From NCBI RefSeq assembly GCF_003344785.1, contig NZ_QPMK01000001.1, forward strand, positions 430,388 through 494,387: DNA of 64,000 bases, in the 5' to 3' direction. Made by a program: the position numbers and the translations under genes. Shown piece after piece: positions 62,976-64,000 of the stretch. The notes beneath the pieces are model-generated. The model searched no databases. It saw only the letters and a program-made list of their open reading frames with translations, and was not told where the DNA came from. Position 1 is the first letter of the stretch, and each line of letters begins with the position of its first letter. This DNA is from Thalassococcus profundi. GTDB lineage: Bacteria; Pseudomonadota; Alphaproteobacteria; Rhodobacterales; Rhodobacteraceae.

Positions 62976-63007
62976 GCCTCCGGCGGGAGGTTTATTGGCA
63001 AGATGAA
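62976..63007 (+). repeat. Intergenic repeat GCCTCCGGCGGGAGG...GGCAAGATGAAG, copy 2
   Basis: Starts with GCCTCCGGCGGGAGG (a 5-bp-stem hairpin), then TTTATT, then GGCAAGATGAAG. It shares both end words with the element after maeB at 29833-29894, but here the halves are adjacent. Such elements are frequent downstream of genes in Rhodobacterales genomes. Confidence 0.7.
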
Positions 63008-63711
63008 GCCGCGTGGACCTTCCGTCCGACCCGGGTCTCGATCCTCCCGGGAGTGTGAGACGACAGTGGCGCCAGACGTCTGCACCGACTTTGTTCAGAA
63101 CCTCTGCAGACTGGCAGAGAGCCATGCGCCGGGTGGCGCACAGGCGGTAAGGCCTCGCATCGGGTGCCGCGATTTCTGCGGCCGTTTCAGCCGATTGCCG
63201 CCTCGCTTCCAGAGGGGGTCGCGTGCTTCGGAGCGCTAAAGACTACCAGGCGCGCGGTCCAGGCGGATTCGTTGCACCGGATAAGTGCCGCGGAAGCCTC
63301 TTCAACTGACCTATCGGCGTTGCACCCCCCGTGTCGCAAGCGTCGGTGGCAAGAGCCGTTCCGGCATTGAACACTCCGCTCTTGCGGGGATCGACGACGG
63401 ACATCGTCAGCGCTGCGTGCCGAAGGCCTTCAGCCCGAGGGGGAAGGTTTCTCTGAAGCTGGCCGTCCGCTGCCGAACCGGTCGCCCGTTCCCGAATGCA
63501 GCCGGCTTCGGCTTTGCCCGGCTACATTTTGATCGAGGTCGCGAAGCGTGATCCTGCCCCTGCCGTCATGTACGCGTGTTGGAAGAGCAAGTGCAGCCGA
63601 ACACATCGTTCCGGGTCCGTTTTGCAGGAATTCAGACCAAAAGATTGACGCAAGGAAGATTCTGGAGCAAGAATATTGCAATATGCAATGCAAGTTGCAG
63701 AAGTTAAGGTA
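63008..63711. other. Gene-poor stretch of about 0.7 kb
   Basis: I see no convincing gene here. The short reading frames on both strands are arginine-, serine- or proline-rich and have no ribosome sites or recognisable domains. Visible structure is limited to a CCCGGG hairpin (63030-63051) and an AT-richer end with ATTGCAATATGCAAT next to the insertion element. It may be degraded sequence flanking the IS. Confidence 0.55.
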
Positions 63712-64000
63712 GGCTCAGGACCTATTGATTTGAGCCGAAGGGCATGATTCACCGCACGAAAACAGAGCGGTGATATGTCTGATCTCTTCTGGCTGAGCGA
63801 TGCGCAGATGGCGCGTCTGGAGCCCTACTTCCCGAAGTCCCATGGCAAGCCTCGCGTTGATGATCGGCGCGTGTTGAGTGGGATTATCTTCATAAATCGT
63901 AACGGCTTGCGGTGGCGCGATGCTCCAGCCGCATACGGCCCCCACAAGACATGGTGTGATTGCGGCGGTCGCTCTCCGGGGGCGAACGAGGTCCGGTATA
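63712..64000 (+). mobile_element. IS5-family insertion sequence, left end (cut by window)
   Basis: The element probably begins near GGCTCAGGACC at about 63712; a TCACCGC/GCGGTGA inverted repeat (63749-63773) precedes the transposase ATG. The transposase N-terminus is clearly of the IS5 family (IS427-like group). The right end is beyond the window, so the inverted repeats and target duplication cannot be checked and the left boundary is approximate. Confidence 0.7.
63775..64000 (+). CDS. IS5-family transposase, N-terminal part
   Basis: The first 75 codons of a transposase. Residues 1-59 match the IS5/IS427 N-terminal domain very well (FWLSDAQMARLEPYFPKSHG, GIIFINRNGLRWRDAP, YGPHKT). From about residue 60 (about 63952) the reading WCDCGGRSPGANEVRY no longer looks like the family, where LYNRW-type sequence is usual. 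This suggests a frameshift, a deletion or a junction with other DNA. The gene runs off the window. Confidence 0.85.
   Translation, partial: MSDLFWLSDAQMARLEPYFPKSHGKPRVDDRRVLSGIIFINRNGLRWRDAPAAYGPHKTWCDCGGRSPGANEVRY

Noticed and set aside
63164..63551. Small frames (68 and 88 codons) before the IS
   Set aside because: Overlapping frames on both strands, no ribosome sites or conserved motifs; treated as non-coding.
1..64000. tRNA, rRNA, riboswitch and CRISPR signals
   Set aside because: Scanning the intergenic gaps by eye gave no cloverleaf-like, rRNA-like or regularly spaced repeat pattern. A covariance-model search would be decisive and was not possible.

Overview
The window is a GC-rich alphaproteobacterial chromosome segment, almost certainly from the Rhodobacterales (Roseobacter-type). 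It carries part of an anoxygenic photosynthesis gene cluster, two perfect chromosomal parS sites, a roseobacter-like voltage-gated sodium channel and a typical order of housekeeping genes. About 65 protein genes can be supported. I saw no rRNA, tRNA or CRISPR array.

Layout. 1-5.7 kb is the edge of a photosynthesis cluster: crtI (cut by the window start) diverges from crtA-bchI-bchD-bchO, with two PpsR/CrtJ-type palindromes between them. 5.8-13.2 kb holds an MFS transporter, smr, mltA, a Tim44-domain gene, fxsA, secB and the overlapping leftward chain dnaQ-coaE-aroE-maf. A 539-bp non-coding gap (13199-13737) separates maf from rho. Its gene context, AT-rich tract and DnaA-box-like words make it the best candidate for the chromosomal replication origin. 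13.7-20.5 kb is rho-mnmE-mnmG-rsmG-parA-parB, with perfect parS sites at the starts of mnmG and rsmG. 20.5-30.8 kb holds hemW-rdgB-rph (leftward), hrcA-grpE, mutS, maeB and a ribokinase-like gene.

30.8-43 kb is mixed metabolism and stress: msrA; a class IV aminotransferase with a small lipoprotein and a sulfotransferase-like gene; a DUF7282-type exported protein; an SCP2 protein; argG; ilvA; an Hpt protein divergent from a receiver-PP2C phosphatase; and nudix, hslO, nudix and cca genes. 43-46.9 kb is a pair of overlapping ABC exporters preceded by a possible leader peptide and attenuator-like hairpins, which is the most novel-looking regulatory candidate. 46.9-51.3 kb carries an rRNA methyltransferase overlapping a NavBac-type sodium channel, then two L,D-transpeptidases, a CAP-domain lipoprotein and a tiny exported membrane protein. 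51.3-57.3 kb has hemH, a BioC/NDUFAF5-like methyltransferase, comF, grxC, a nitrilase-family gene, marR, ubiG and pip. 57.4-62.9 kb is a complete peptide-type ABC importer operon whose second permease has an unusual, apparently duplicated N-terminal extension. After an approximately 0.7-kb stretch without convincing genes, the window ends inside an IS5-family element.

Working together: the left end makes carotenoids and bacteriochlorophyll; the centre handles chromosome replication, segregation, translation fidelity and repair; the right side handles envelope remodelling, efflux, peptide import and redox chemistry.
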